A DNA stretch of 9,709 bases from Eubacteriales bacterium (GCA_030528845.1 JAUMYC010000090.1:1-9709), one strand, 5' to 3'. Positions 1-6,168 are shown, counted from the first letter of the stretch. The notes: generated by a model from the letters alone, not told the origin. Numbers and translations are program-made.

Positions 1-95
1 AGAGCCCCTTTGGCGGGTGTCCAGAGGGCAGAGCCCTCTGGCAGGGTGCGGGGCCGCAGCCCCGCGCAACGGGGTGCAGGGGCAGAGCCCCTGCC
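1..95. repeat. GC-rich multi-hairpin repeat, copy 1 (cut by window edge)
   Basis: Three perfect hairpins follow one another: arms 21-29/33-41 (CCAGAGGGC, loop AGA), arms 48-54/59-65 (GCGGGGC, loop CGCA) and arms 76-83/87-94 (GCAGGGGC, loop AGA). The first bases (AGAGCCCC) look like the loop and right arm of a further hairpin cut by the window edge. The last hairpin stops one base before the stop codon of the minus-strand lipoprotein gene. Segments such as CCAGAGGG, CTCTGGCAGGG and GGGGCCGCAG recur in the array at 5531-5724, so this is a dispersed family and not a single terminator. No T-tract follows it. It may act as a transcript 3' end or processing structure, which is inference. Confidence 0.75.
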
Positions 96-1856
96 TCACG
101 GCTCCACGAGCTCCATCCCGCGCCATGTATTGAGCTCCTGCAAGCCGTGCAGCGAGCGCACCTGCGCCGTAGAGATGACCGCGCCCGTATGGAAATACAT
201 GCCCAAAAACGGCAGCTCGTTTACGATCTTGAGCTGGATCTGCGAAAAGATCGCCTGCAGCTCGCTCACTTCCTGCGCGCTGCGGGCAGTGACGAGCAAA
301 TTATTCATATCCTTGCTGGCATAGCCGGAAGAATTCAGCTTGCCGTCGTGCATCAGGAGCCGGCTCAGGTCCGGCGTATAAGGCAGGTTCACCGCGATCA
401 GCGCCAGGTCGAATTCGCCCTTTTTGAACACGTTGGCCATCTTCGATTTCGTCACCGTTTCGATCTCCACCGTCACGCCGATCTTTTCCATCTGCTCGGC
501 GATCAGATAGGCGGCGTCGGAGCGCGCGTTGGAGAGGTTGTCGTTGTACGTCACCAGCCTGATCGTAAAATTCTCCAGCAGCCCGTCCACTTCCGTGTCG
601 AGCATCGTGTCGCCGTTCGTGTCCGTCCAGCCGATCTCATGCAGCAGCTGCAGCGCCCGCTCCGGGCTGTAGTTATACTGCGCCGCCTGCGTTTCGTACA
701 GATAGCTGCCCGGCACGACGGGCACCTCGCTCTCCTGCACCATGTTTCCGTAGATCGTCTCGGCGATCGTCGTGCGGTCCACCGCATACATGACCGCCTG
801 ACGCATGCGCAGGTCGCTCATCGCGCCGCTGGTGATGTTCGGCACCAGCATTTCGTAGATATTGGTCGAATAATCGACCGTGTTGTATTCCGAGAGCTTC
901 TTATACAGCGAGACATGGCCGGAGCGCGTGGCCAGCGTGTCGATCTCCCCGGTCAGCAGCGCCTGCTGCGCGCTGGCCGTGTCCGGATAGCGCCAGCCGG
1001 AGATGCTCTTCGCCTTGGCGGCCTTTTTCCACCAGAAGGGGTTCGCCTCCAGCCGCAGATACTGGTCCACGGAATAATTGGTGTACCAATAGGGGCCCGT
1101 GCCCATGGGCAGGGCATAATCGAGCGAATAGCGATAGACCACGGGGAAGGTCATCGCATAGAGCGAGAGAAAGCCGGGGTTGACAAACTCCACCTCGAGC
1201 ACGTCCGTGCTCAGCACCTTCATCTCCTCGATCAGCTGCACCCTGTCATACCACGGGCCGTTCTCGCCCTGCGCCACGATATACCGCCAGGATTCATAGA
1301 CGTCCTGCGCGCTGAGCGGCTGGCCGTTGTGAAACTGCACGCCCGAGCGCAGGTGGAAGGTATACGTCGCGCCGGTATTGCTCCAGCTGTCCGCCAGCTG
1401 CCCGACCGGCTGCAAATTGTCGTCGAGCTCGATCACGCTTTCGAACACCAGCTCGTTCATGCTGATCAAGTCTCTGTGCGTGCACTTGAGCGGATGCAGC
1501 ACGGCCTGATCCTCCAGCACCAGCCCGATGTTGATATCGCCCCGCTGCATCGGAGCGTAGCCCTGCTCCATCCCGTCCGCCGGCTGGCCGCTCCACTGCC
1601 CGGCGTAGAGCTGGTCGAGCGGATCCGCCGAGACCGTCAGATCTCCGCCGACGCCGCCCACGGGCTGCGCGGGCGCATAGACGTCCTGCGTGGGCGCGGG
1701 CGTGATGACCGCCGCGGGCGTGGGCATGGGCTCAAATTCCACCGTCGGCTGCCGGCTGCAGCCCGAGGCCAGCAGCGCCGCCGCGCACAGCAGCGCGCAC
1801 AGCGCCCTCTTCGCGCCCGGGCCGACGCGCCTTGTTCTCTCTTGTTCTCTCTTCAT
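96..1856 (-). CDS. ABC transporter substrate-binding lipoprotein, family 5 (oligopeptide type)
   Basis: This is a 586-residue extracytoplasmic solute-binding protein, probably lipid-anchored outside the membrane, that would deliver peptides or a similar ligand to an ABC permease. A basic N-terminus and hydrophobic stretch lead to a lipobox LASGC with the modified Cys at 33. A Pro/Ala-rich linker (about 34-70) follows. The family-5 signature FHLRSGVQFHNG starts near 167, and MGTGPY (251-256) and the later SPERALQLLHEIGW are typical of the DppA/OppA fold. DTNGDTMLD (412-420) has the DxNxDxxxD spacing of a calcium loop, often seen at this point in Bacillota homologues. No permease or ATPase gene lies beside it in this window, so it may be an orphan or lie at the end of an operon cut by the window edge. 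The ligand cannot be told. The start is backed by AAAGGTG upstream and a promoter at 1911-1939. Confidence 0.92.
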   Translation of the reverse strand: MKREQERTRRVGPGAKRALCALLCAAALLASGCSRQPTVEFEPMPTPAAVITPAPTQDVYAPAQPVGGVGGDLTVSADPLDQLYAGQWSGQPADGMEQGYAPMQRGDINIGLVLEDQAVLHPLKCTHRDLISMNELVFESVIELDDNLQPVGQLADSWSNTGATYTFHLRSGVQFHNGQPLSAQDVYESWRYIVAQGENGPWYDRVQLIEEMKVLSTDVLEVEFVNPGFLSLYAMTFPVVYRYSLDYALPMGTGPYWYTNYSVDQYLRLEANPFWWKKAAKAKSISGWRYPDTASAQQALLTGEIDTLATRSGHVSLYKKLSEYNTVDYSTNIYEMLVPNITSGAMSDLRMRQAVMYAVDRTTIAETIYGNMVQESEVPVVPGSYLYETQAAQYNYSPERALQLLHEIGWTDTNGDTMLDTEVDGLLENFTIRLVTYNDNLSNARSDAAYLIAEQMEKIGVTVEIETVTKSKMANVFKKGEFDLALIAVNLPYTPDLSRLLMHDGKLNSSGYASKDMNNLLVTARSAQEVSELQAIFSQIQLKIVNELPFLGMYFHTGAVISTAQVRSLHGLQELNTWRGMELVEP

Positions 1857-1910
1857 TCAAACGCACCTTTTCCGTTGATGGTTGTTGCGGCAAAAACATT
1901 GCGGTATTCT

Positions 1911-1939
1911 ATTATACCCCGCCTTTGGCTTCTTGTCCA
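1911..1939 (-). promoter_or_regulatory. sigma-A-type promoter of the solute-binding lipoprotein gene
   Basis: Read on the minus strand, TGGACA (1934-1939; 5 of 6 to TTGACA) is followed by a 17-base spacer and a perfect TATAAT (1911-1916). Transcription would start about 50 bases upstream of the ATG at 1856. The -35 region contains GGACAAG, which equals the core of the published SpoIIID binding consensus; whether this matters is unknown. Confidence 0.75.
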
Positions 1940-1985
1940 ATCCGCACGCGATCCAAACCCTCGACATACGTTAAAGCGGAATATC

Positions 1986-2014
1986 TTGACGCAAGTTGGC
2001 GAAAGCTATATAAT
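1986..2014 (+). promoter_or_regulatory. sigma-A-type promoter of aspartate kinase
   Basis: TTGACG (1986-1991), a 17-base spacer and TATAAT (2009-2014) match the consensus at 11 of 12 positions. The start point would fall near 2021, leaving a leader of about 85 bases before the ATG. That is too short for a lysine riboswitch or a T-box, so control by either is unlikely from this promoter. Confidence 0.8.
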
Positions 2015-2020
2015 CGCCAA
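1996..2020. promoter_or_regulatory. candidate operator: inverted repeat across the aspartate kinase -10 box
   Basis: TTGGCGA (1996-2002) and TCGCCAA (2014-2020) are perfect complementary arms with an 11-base centre that holds the -10 box. This is the size and position of a site for a dimeric repressor. The regulator is not known. The arms could also pair as DNA or RNA, but most of the repeat lies upstream of the expected start point, so a DNA operator is the simpler reading. Confidence 0.45.
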
Positions 2021-2105
2021 GGATAGCGTACCAAAAAAGATATCATTATTTTCTGCCCGGCTCTCCCCGAAAAAAAGACCGGAATACAGGAGGAACTATT
2101 TTATC

Positions 2106-3431
2106 ATGAAGGAACTGACGGTAACCAAATTCGGCGGCACCTCCATGGCGGATGCTAAGCAGTTCCGCCGCGTCCGCGATATCCTCCTTTCAGACCCGCG
2201 CAGGCGCTTTGTGGTTCCCTCTGCGCCGGGCAAGCGCTTCGGCGAAGACACCAAGGTGACGGACCTGCTCTACGCCTGCCATAAAAAAGCCATGGCCGGC
2301 GAGAGCTATGACGAGCTCTTCGACACCATCCGCCGGCGGTATCTCTCCATCGTGGAGGAGCTCTCGCTCTCCTGCGATATCACCGCCGAGCTCGACCTCG
2401 TCTACCGCAACATCGCCGAGAAGCTCAGCCCGGACTATACCGCCAGCCGCGGCGAATATCTCTGCGGCAAGCTGCTCGCGGCCTATCTGGGCTGGGAGTT
2501 TATCGACGCCGCCGAGGTGATCCACTTCGACAGGCAGGGCGCCTTTGCCGCCGAATGGACCAACGACGTGGCCGCGCAGCGCTTTGCCGGCGTCTCCCGC
2601 GCGGTCGTGCCGGGCTTTTACGGCGCGCTGCCCAACGGCGAAGTACACACCTTCTCCCGCGGCGGCTCCGATATCACCGGCGCCATCGTGGCCCGCGCCG
2701 CCGGCGCCAGCCTCTATGAAAACTGGACCGACGTCTCCGGCTTCATGATGGCCGACCCGCGCATCGTCAAGGACCCGCTGCCCATCCGCACGCTCACCTA
2801 CCGCGAGCTGCGCGAGCTCTCCTACATGGGCGCGACCGTGCTGCATGAAGATTCCATCTTCCCCGTGCGCAAGGCCGGCATCCCCACCCGCATCCTCAAC
2901 ACCAACGACCCCGCCGCCGAGGGCACCATCATCGTCGACAAGACCACCATCCCGCCAGAGCGCGTGGTCACGGGCATCGCCGGCACAAAGAACTTCAGCA
3001 TCCTCTCCATCGAAAAGAGCATGATGAACAGCGAGCTGGGCTTCGGCCGGCGCATCCTGCAGGCGCTGGAGGAAAACGGCGTTTCCTTCGAGCATCTGCC
3101 CACCGGCATCGACACCATGTGCGTCATCGTGCACAATACCGATCTCGCCGCGCACAAGGAGAGCATCTTCGAGCGCATCCGCGAGACCTGCCATCCGGAT
3201 TCCATCGAGCTGAGCGGGCCTCTGGCGCTGATCGCCTGCGTAGGCCGCGGCATGAAGGGCTCCCCCGGCTCTGCGGCCACGGCGCTGGGCGCGCTGGCCG
3301 AGGCCGACATCAACCTGCGCATGATCGACGCGGGCTCGAGCGAAGAAAACCTCATCATCGGCGTGGACGAAGAGGACTACGAAAATGCGATCCGTGCAGT
3401 ATATGGCGCATTTGTGAAAAAGGGTGAATGA
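2106..3431 (+). CDS. lysC: aspartate kinase, monofunctional
   Basis: This 441-residue enzyme phosphorylates L-aspartate with ATP, the first step toward lysine, threonine, methionine and diaminopimelate. The kinase N-terminal motif KFGGTS is at 8-13, the aspartate/ATP-site segment with TASRGEYLCG near 112-121, and SRGGSD at 184-189. Two ACT-type regulatory regions follow, about 290-360 and 370-440, the second with the typical DINLRMIDAGSSEENLIIGV. The length suits a single-function kinase; no homoserine dehydrogenase domain is fused. The ATG at 2106 is chosen because AGGAGG lies at 2088-2093 and the KFGGTS motif follows at once; the open frame continues far upstream, but that part is antisense to the lipoprotein gene and has no kinase features. 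It is probably sensitive to end products through the ACT regions. Whether it is the lysine- or threonine-responsive isoform cannot be told. Confidence 0.95.
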   Translation: MKELTVTKFGGTSMADAKQFRRVRDILLSDPRRRFVVPSAPGKRFGEDTKVTDLLYACHKKAMAGESYDELFDTIRRRYLSIVEELSLSCDITAELDLVYRNIAEKLSPDYTASRGEYLCGKLLAAYLGWEFIDAAEVIHFDRQGAFAAEWTNDVAAQRFAGVSRAVVPGFYGALPNGEVHTFSRGGSDITGAIVARAAGASLYENWTDVSGFMMADPRIVKDPLPIRTLTYRELRELSYMGATVLHEDSIFPVRKAGIPTRILNTNDPAAEGTIIVDKTTIPPERVVTGIAGTKNFSILSIEKSMMNSELGFGRRILQALEENGVSFEHLPTGIDTMCVIVHNTDLAAHKESIFERIRETCHPDSIELSGPLALIACVGRGMKGSPGSAATALGALAEADINLRMIDAGSSEENLIIGVDEEDYENAIRAVYGAFVKKGE

Positions 3432-3460
3432 ACAGTTAGCAAAACTTCACGAAAACATGC

Positions 3461-3489
3461 TTGTATTCGTACCGTAAGCGGCGTATGAT
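3461..3489 (+). promoter_or_regulatory. promoter of the flavodoxin-like gene
   Basis: TTGTAT (3461-3466), exactly 17 bases, then TATGAT (3484-3489; 5 of 6). The -35 box is weak (3 of 6). The leader is about 70 bases and contains a small hairpin with GTGGG/CCCAC arms (3514-3518 and 3526-3530). Together with the terminator at 4011-4047 this makes the next gene a one-gene unit. Confidence 0.6.
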
Positions 3490-3567
3490 GGTCAACAGTA
3501 CCAATTTGTTCCTGTGGGCGCGGAACCCACTTCATTATCAAAGCCAATCAGGAAGGATGCATTGACC

Positions 3568-3993
3568 ATGAAAGCTCGCGTACATTATGTCAGCCCCAAG
3601 GGTGCTGCTGAGACGATCGCCGAAACCATCGCTCGTGAATGCAAGTGCGTGAAGGAGCCTCTGCTGCCCGCGTACATGCCCGAAAATATCGCCATCATGT
3701 TCCTCGGCTGCGAAGGCGGCAAGGCCGACAAGACCACCATGGAATTCATCAATTCCCTCAACAAGCAGCGCGTTGCGCACGCCGCCCTGTATTGCTGCAA
3801 CCCCAAGAAGAGCGACGCTCCCATCGCCCAGATGAAGGCCGCTCTCGAAGCCCGCGGCGTGAAGGTCATGAAGCAGACCTACGTCTGCACCTCCAAGGGC
3901 CTCTTCGGCGGCAAGAACCCCGGCGACGCCGAGTGCGCCGAGGCTTCCAAGTTTGCCCAGAGCGTCATCAAGGAGCTCTTCCCGGACGGCTGA
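3568..3993 (+). CDS. flavodoxin-like fold protein, small
   Basis: This predicted protein of 141 residues has the alternating strand/helix pattern of the flavodoxin fold. It begins with a strand and loop (VHYVSPKGAAETIAETIA, 5-22) in the place of the FMN phosphate loop, then the strand IAIMFLGCEGGKAD (41-54) and a helix. Near the C-terminus TYVCTSKGLFGGKNPGDAE (104-122) and a final helix match the tail of flavodoxin-family proteins. The usual T/S-x-T-G-x-T loop is not present as such, so FMN binding is uncertain. Cysteines at 25, 27, 48, 76, 77, 107 and 123 could make it redox active. The ATG at 3568 follows AGGAAGG (3550-3556); an upstream in-frame GTG at 3514 lies before this ribosome site and is rejected. 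A likely role is electron transfer in an anaerobe, but no partner gene is next to it. Confidence 0.65.
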   Translation: MKARVHYVSPKGAAETIAETIARECKCVKEPLLPAYMPENIAIMFLGCEGGKADKTTMEFINSLNKQRVAHAALYCCNPKKSDAPIAQMKAALEARGVKVMKQTYVCTSKGLFGGKNPGDAECAEASKFAQSVIKELFPDG

Positions 3994-4010
3994 TTTTCAG
4001 AGAAATAACG

Positions 4011-4047
4011 AGTCTCCCTTTTCCTTGCGAAAAGGGAGACTTTTTTT
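4011..4047 (+). terminator. rho-independent terminator after the flavodoxin-like gene
   Basis: A perfect 13-base-pair stem (4011-4023 with 4029-4041) and a five-base loop are followed by seven T (4041-4047). It lies 17 bases after the stop codon. On the minus strand the same hairpin has no T-tract on its far side, so it is a good terminator only in the plus direction. Confidence 0.93.
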
Positions 4048-4111
4048 CGTCTGTCCGCGCTCAATATTGCGCTGTTTTCGGCTCCGGATCCTTTCCGGCC
4101 TCAGCATGCCC

Positions 4112-4396
4112 TCAGCCCTTCCTCCGGGCGCGCAGCCGGAACGTGACCGGCCCGTCGGCGCAGGGGAATTCGATCTCGCCTTGCTCTTTGCCCCCGCGCA
4201 GGCGCAGGTCTCCTCCGCAGCGCACGACCTCGCAATAGGCGTACAGCACCGGCGCGGTCTTCATGCAGAAGCCCTCCGGGCAGCCGTATTCGCAGCGGAA
4301 TACATCGCCCTGCTCCAGCCCGAGCCTGCATTCTTCCGCCTTCCCCTTCACGACCTCGATCGTAAATTCCCAGTCCTCGTCGATCCACTTTCTCAT
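4112..4396 (-). CDS. small Cys-rich protein, TIGR04076 family-like
   Basis: This is a 94-residue soluble protein with seven cysteines (23, 35, 39, 44, 55, 60, 79). The central segment, with VFRCEYGCPEGFC (32-44) and a following VLYAYCEVVRCGGD, matches my memory of the TIGR04076 family, whose function is not known. The clustered cysteines suggest metal or redox chemistry, but that is inference. The ATG at 4396 has GGAGAG seven bases upstream. Its start lies 41 bases after the mbl-like stop on the same strand, so cotranscription is plausible. A TATAAT on the minus strand (4437-4442) overlaps the mbl stop codon but has no matching -35 box. Confidence 0.7.
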   Translation of the reverse strand: MRKWIDEDWEFTIEVVKGKAEECRLGLEQGDVFRCEYGCPEGFCMKTAPVLYAYCEVVRCGGDLRLRGGKEQGEIEFPCADGPVTFRLRARRKG

Positions 4397-4437
4397 CGCG
4401 GCTCTCTCCGTATGCGTTCCCGTTCCGTTTTTTTAAA

Positions 4438-5484
4438 TTATACCCCGGCTTCCAGCGGCAGCTCGCCGAAGCGGCCCGGCGCGTTCATCACGCGCATCGT
4501 CCCGCGGATCGCCGCGGCCTCGGGCTCCGCCGAGACCCTGCAGCGCACGCCCGTCGCGTCCTCCACCGCCTTGCGCACCATCGGCAGCCGCGCGCCGCCC
4601 CCGGTCAGCAAAATGCCCCGCGCGTGGATATCCGCCGCGAGCTCCTCCGGCGCATGCAGCAGCGTCGCCGCCGCGAGCCTGCCCGCCGCTTCCGCATACG
4701 GGCGGAGCGCCGTGCGCACAGACTGCGCGCGCAGCAGCACCGTCGCGGGCAGCTGTCGTTCCAGATGCAGCCCGCTCACTTCGATCGGCGGCACGTCCCT
4801 GTCCTCCTCCAGCGCGGCCAGCGTCCGAAACGCCTCCTCGACCGTGTTCATCCCCGCGGCGAGGGCATATTCCGTGCGCAGCGCCGCACGCAGCGCATCC
4901 AGCGCGCCCTGCAGGCCATAGCCGACCGCATCTCTGCGCACGATCCTTCCGCCGGAGATCATCGCGGAAAACGCGCTGTATGCGCCGACGTCCACGACCA
5001 TCGTCCCCTCGTGCTCCATCACGTCCGCCTGCGGGCCTTCTTCCTTGCCCGCATCCTCCGGCATCCATGCGCCCAGCGCTGCGGCAAATTCCGCCTCGAG
5101 CACGGCCATTCCGGCCCCGCCCGCGCGCAGGATCGCGCCGCGCACCGCCTGCAGGTCTGCCTCGCGCGCGTTCGGCCCGCCTACGAGCATCACATGCGGC
5201 CTGCCCGCGCCTTCCGCCTGCGCGATCTTCAGCAATTTCGGCAGCCACATATCCAGCAGCGCCTCGATCGACACGCGCCCGCCCTCGAGCGGCGCGCCCG
5301 TCCTGATGCCCAGCGGTTCGCGCCCGCGCAGCACGCGCGCTTCGTCGCCCAGCGCCACATATTCCGCTTTTCCGGGCCGAAACGCCGCCAGCGCGCTTTC
5401 CTGAAACACGATGCCGCTCTTGCGCACCGCCATGCGGATCCCGCTGCCGCCGATGTCGATCCCTATATTGCAGTTCGTCGCCAT
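4438..5484 (-). CDS. mbl: divergent MreB/Mbl-type actin homologue
   Basis: This 348-residue protein belongs to the bacterial actin family that guides lateral wall synthesis on the inner face of the membrane. The phosphate-1 loop is NIGIDIGGSG (6-15), LEAEFAAALGAWMP (129-142) matches the (I)EEPFAAAIGA segment of MreB, and PEELAADIHARGILLTGGGARL (279-300) is the C-terminal adenosine-binding motif, close to MreB/Mbl. The phosphate-2 loop is abnormal: DVGAYSAF (165-172) stands where MreB has DIGGGTTE, and the second Glu of the EEP segment is Ala. ATP hydrolysis or polymerisation may therefore be altered. The order spoIIID then mbl on one strand is as in Bacillus subtilis, which supports the Mbl identity. 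The ATG at 5484 follows AGGAGAG (5492-5498); the open frame continues upstream through the hairpin repeat and is not coding there. Confidence 0.8.
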   Translation of the reverse strand: MATNCNIGIDIGGSGIRMAVRKSGIVFQESALAAFRPGKAEYVALGDEARVLRGREPLGIRTGAPLEGGRVSIEALLDMWLPKLLKIAQAEGAGRPHVMLVGGPNAREADLQAVRGAILRAGGAGMAVLEAEFAAALGAWMPEDAGKEEGPQADVMEHEGTMVVDVGAYSAFSAMISGGRIVRRDAVGYGLQGALDALRAALRTEYALAAGMNTVEEAFRTLAALEEDRDVPPIEVSGLHLERQLPATVLLRAQSVRTALRPYAEAAGRLAAATLLHAPEELAADIHARGILLTGGGARLPMVRKAVEDATGVRCRVSAEPEAAAIRGTMRVMNAPGRFGELPLEAGV

Positions 5485-5530
5485 TGTTTCTCTCTCCTGT
5501 ATTTTCTTTCTTTCGCTGATTTGCTTTCTC

Positions 5531-5724
5531 GGGCGCACCGCCCAGGGGGTTCCAGGGGGATGTGCCCCCTGGAGGGCGGGGCCGCAGAGCCATATCTGGC
5601 TCCCGGCGCCTGCAAGGCGCCATTGGCGCGGCGCAAGCGCCGCGCCGGCGGCCCCGCCCCTCTCAGGGGAAGTCCAGAGGGGGACCGCAGTCCCTCTCTG
5701 GCAGGGCGCGCGCAGCGCGCCCTG
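5531..5724. repeat. GC-rich multi-hairpin repeat, copy 2, with cloverleaf-like core
   Basis: This is a dense chain of hairpins between spoIIID and mbl. A hairpin at 5552-5572 (8 base pairs) is followed by a perfect 12-base-pair outer stem (5574-5585 with 5648-5659) that encloses three hairpins: 5587-5602 (6 pairs), 5605-5621 (6 pairs) and 5625-5646 (9-10 pairs). Two more follow: 5674-5701 (12 pairs, one G-U, loop CGCA) and 5702-5724 (9 pairs). It shares CCAGAGGG, CTCTGGCAGGG and GGGGCCGCAG with the array at 1-95. No transposase frame is inside, so it is a non-autonomous or structural repeat. Its right part is read as the last 19 codons of spoIIID. Confidence 0.8.
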
Positions 5725-5974
5725 TTTCCCCCGCGCGATACTTTCTCCTCGTCGCTTCCCCGCCGCGCAGATGTCTTTCGCTCCGGTTGAGCTCAAGGAT
5801 CCTGCCGATCCGCCCCGCCAGCCTCTTATCCATCTGCGGCAATCTCTCGCGCATATCCTTATGCACCGTCGTCTTGCTCACGCCGCTCTGCTTTGCGCAG
5901 GTCCGCACAGTTGCCCCGGTATCGAGAATAAACTTCGCCTCCGCGCGCACGCGCTCTGCGATCCGCTCGTTCAC
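5663..5974 (-). CDS. spoIIID: stage III sporulation transcriptional regulator SpoIIID
   Basis: This 103-residue DNA-binding protein belongs to the mother-cell regulator family of sporulation. The helix-turn-helix is around 22-42 (TVRTCAKQSGVSKTTVHKDM), followed by the family hallmarks ERLPQMDK and RSERHLRGGEATRRKY (64-79). The Bacillus protein is 93 residues. A GTG at 5974-5972 is chosen as start because GGGGGGA (5981-5987) sits six bases upstream and the product then aligns with the Bacillus N-terminus; an in-frame ATG five codons earlier overlaps that ribosome site and is rejected. The conserved part ends near residue 84; the last 19 residues are encoded by the hairpin repeat and are probably not conserved. 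The neighbouring mbl-like gene keeps the ancestral order. It marks the organism as a spore former or a descendant of one. Confidence 0.9.
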   Translation of the reverse strand: MNERIAERVRAEAKFILDTGATVRTCAKQSGVSKTTVHKDMRERLPQMDKRLAGRIGRILELNRSERHLRGGEATRRKYRAGETGRAARALPERDCGPPLDFP

Positions 5975-5987
5975 ACAGCATCCCCCC

Positions 5988-6017
5988 ATGCATCCATGGC
6001 TTTTCCATGCTATGCAT
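5988..6017 (-). promoter_or_regulatory. hairpin abutting the spoIIID ribosome binding site
   Basis: In the spoIIID leader the arms 6005-6017 and 5988-5999 pair: CATGG with CCATG near the loop and ATGCAT with ATGCAT outside, with a small AG/G internal loop and the loop AAAAG. The hairpin ends directly next to the GGGGGGA ribosome site (5981-5987). It could tune translation or mRNA stability, or as DNA be a near-palindromic protein site. No regulator is known. Confidence 0.4.
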
Positions 6018-6092
6018 CCCGGGGGCTGCTTTATCCCGGTTCAAGCGCTATTATAATGTTTGTCGAAAGCCCGCGGCGGATTCCTAAACCTT

Positions 6093-6121
6093 ATTATACC
6101 ACGTTTCTGCGCTCCCGTAAA
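6093..6121 (-). promoter_or_regulatory. spoIIID: possible promoter of spoIIID
   Basis: On the minus strand TTTACG (6116-6121; 4 of 6), a 17-base spacer and TATAAT (6093-6098) form a sigma-A-like promoter, giving a leader of about 110 bases. In Bacillus, spoIIID is read by sigma-E; I could not find a clear sigma-E pair here. A second TATAAT at 6050-6055 (minus) has no -35 box. Confidence 0.45.
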
Positions 6122-6168
6122 ATTTCGCATCCCCGCTCAAACCGCTGTGCAACCCCGCCCGCTTCCTG

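Noticed and set aside
1903..1918. Short inverted repeat GGTAT/ATACC over the lipoprotein -10 box
   Set aside because: Five-base arms partly made of the -10 box itself; too short to separate from chance.
147..2105. Upstream extension of the aspartate kinase frame, open for almost 2 kb
   Set aside because: It is antisense to the well-supported lipoprotein gene, rich in Arg/His as GC-rich shadow frames are, and has no family features. The ribosome site at 2088-2093 and KFGGTS fix the start at 2106.
2015..2105. Lysine riboswitch or T-box before aspartate kinase
   Set aside because: The leader from the predicted promoter is about 85 bases, with no terminator hairpin and no T-box sequence; both elements are much longer.
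2190..3194. Long antisense frame inside the aspartate kinase gene
   Set aside because: It is a GC-rich codon shadow, Gly/Ala/Asp/Val repeats only, with no ribosome site or recognisable motif.
5531..5724. Cloverleaf-like structure as a tRNA gene
   Set aside because: Arm lengths, missing TTC-loop and anticodon-arm sequence and lack of a CCA-type acceptor end do not fit a tRNA; the sequence matches the hairpin repeat family.
4624..5790. Long plus-strand frames opposite the mbl-like gene
   Set aside because: Arg/His/Ala-rich shadow frames; the minus strand carries actin-family motifs and a ribosome site.
5485..5796. Upstream extension of the mbl-like frame
   Set aside because: It runs through the hairpin repeat and overlaps spoIIID; the ATG at 5484 with AGGAGAG gives a normal actin-family N-terminus.
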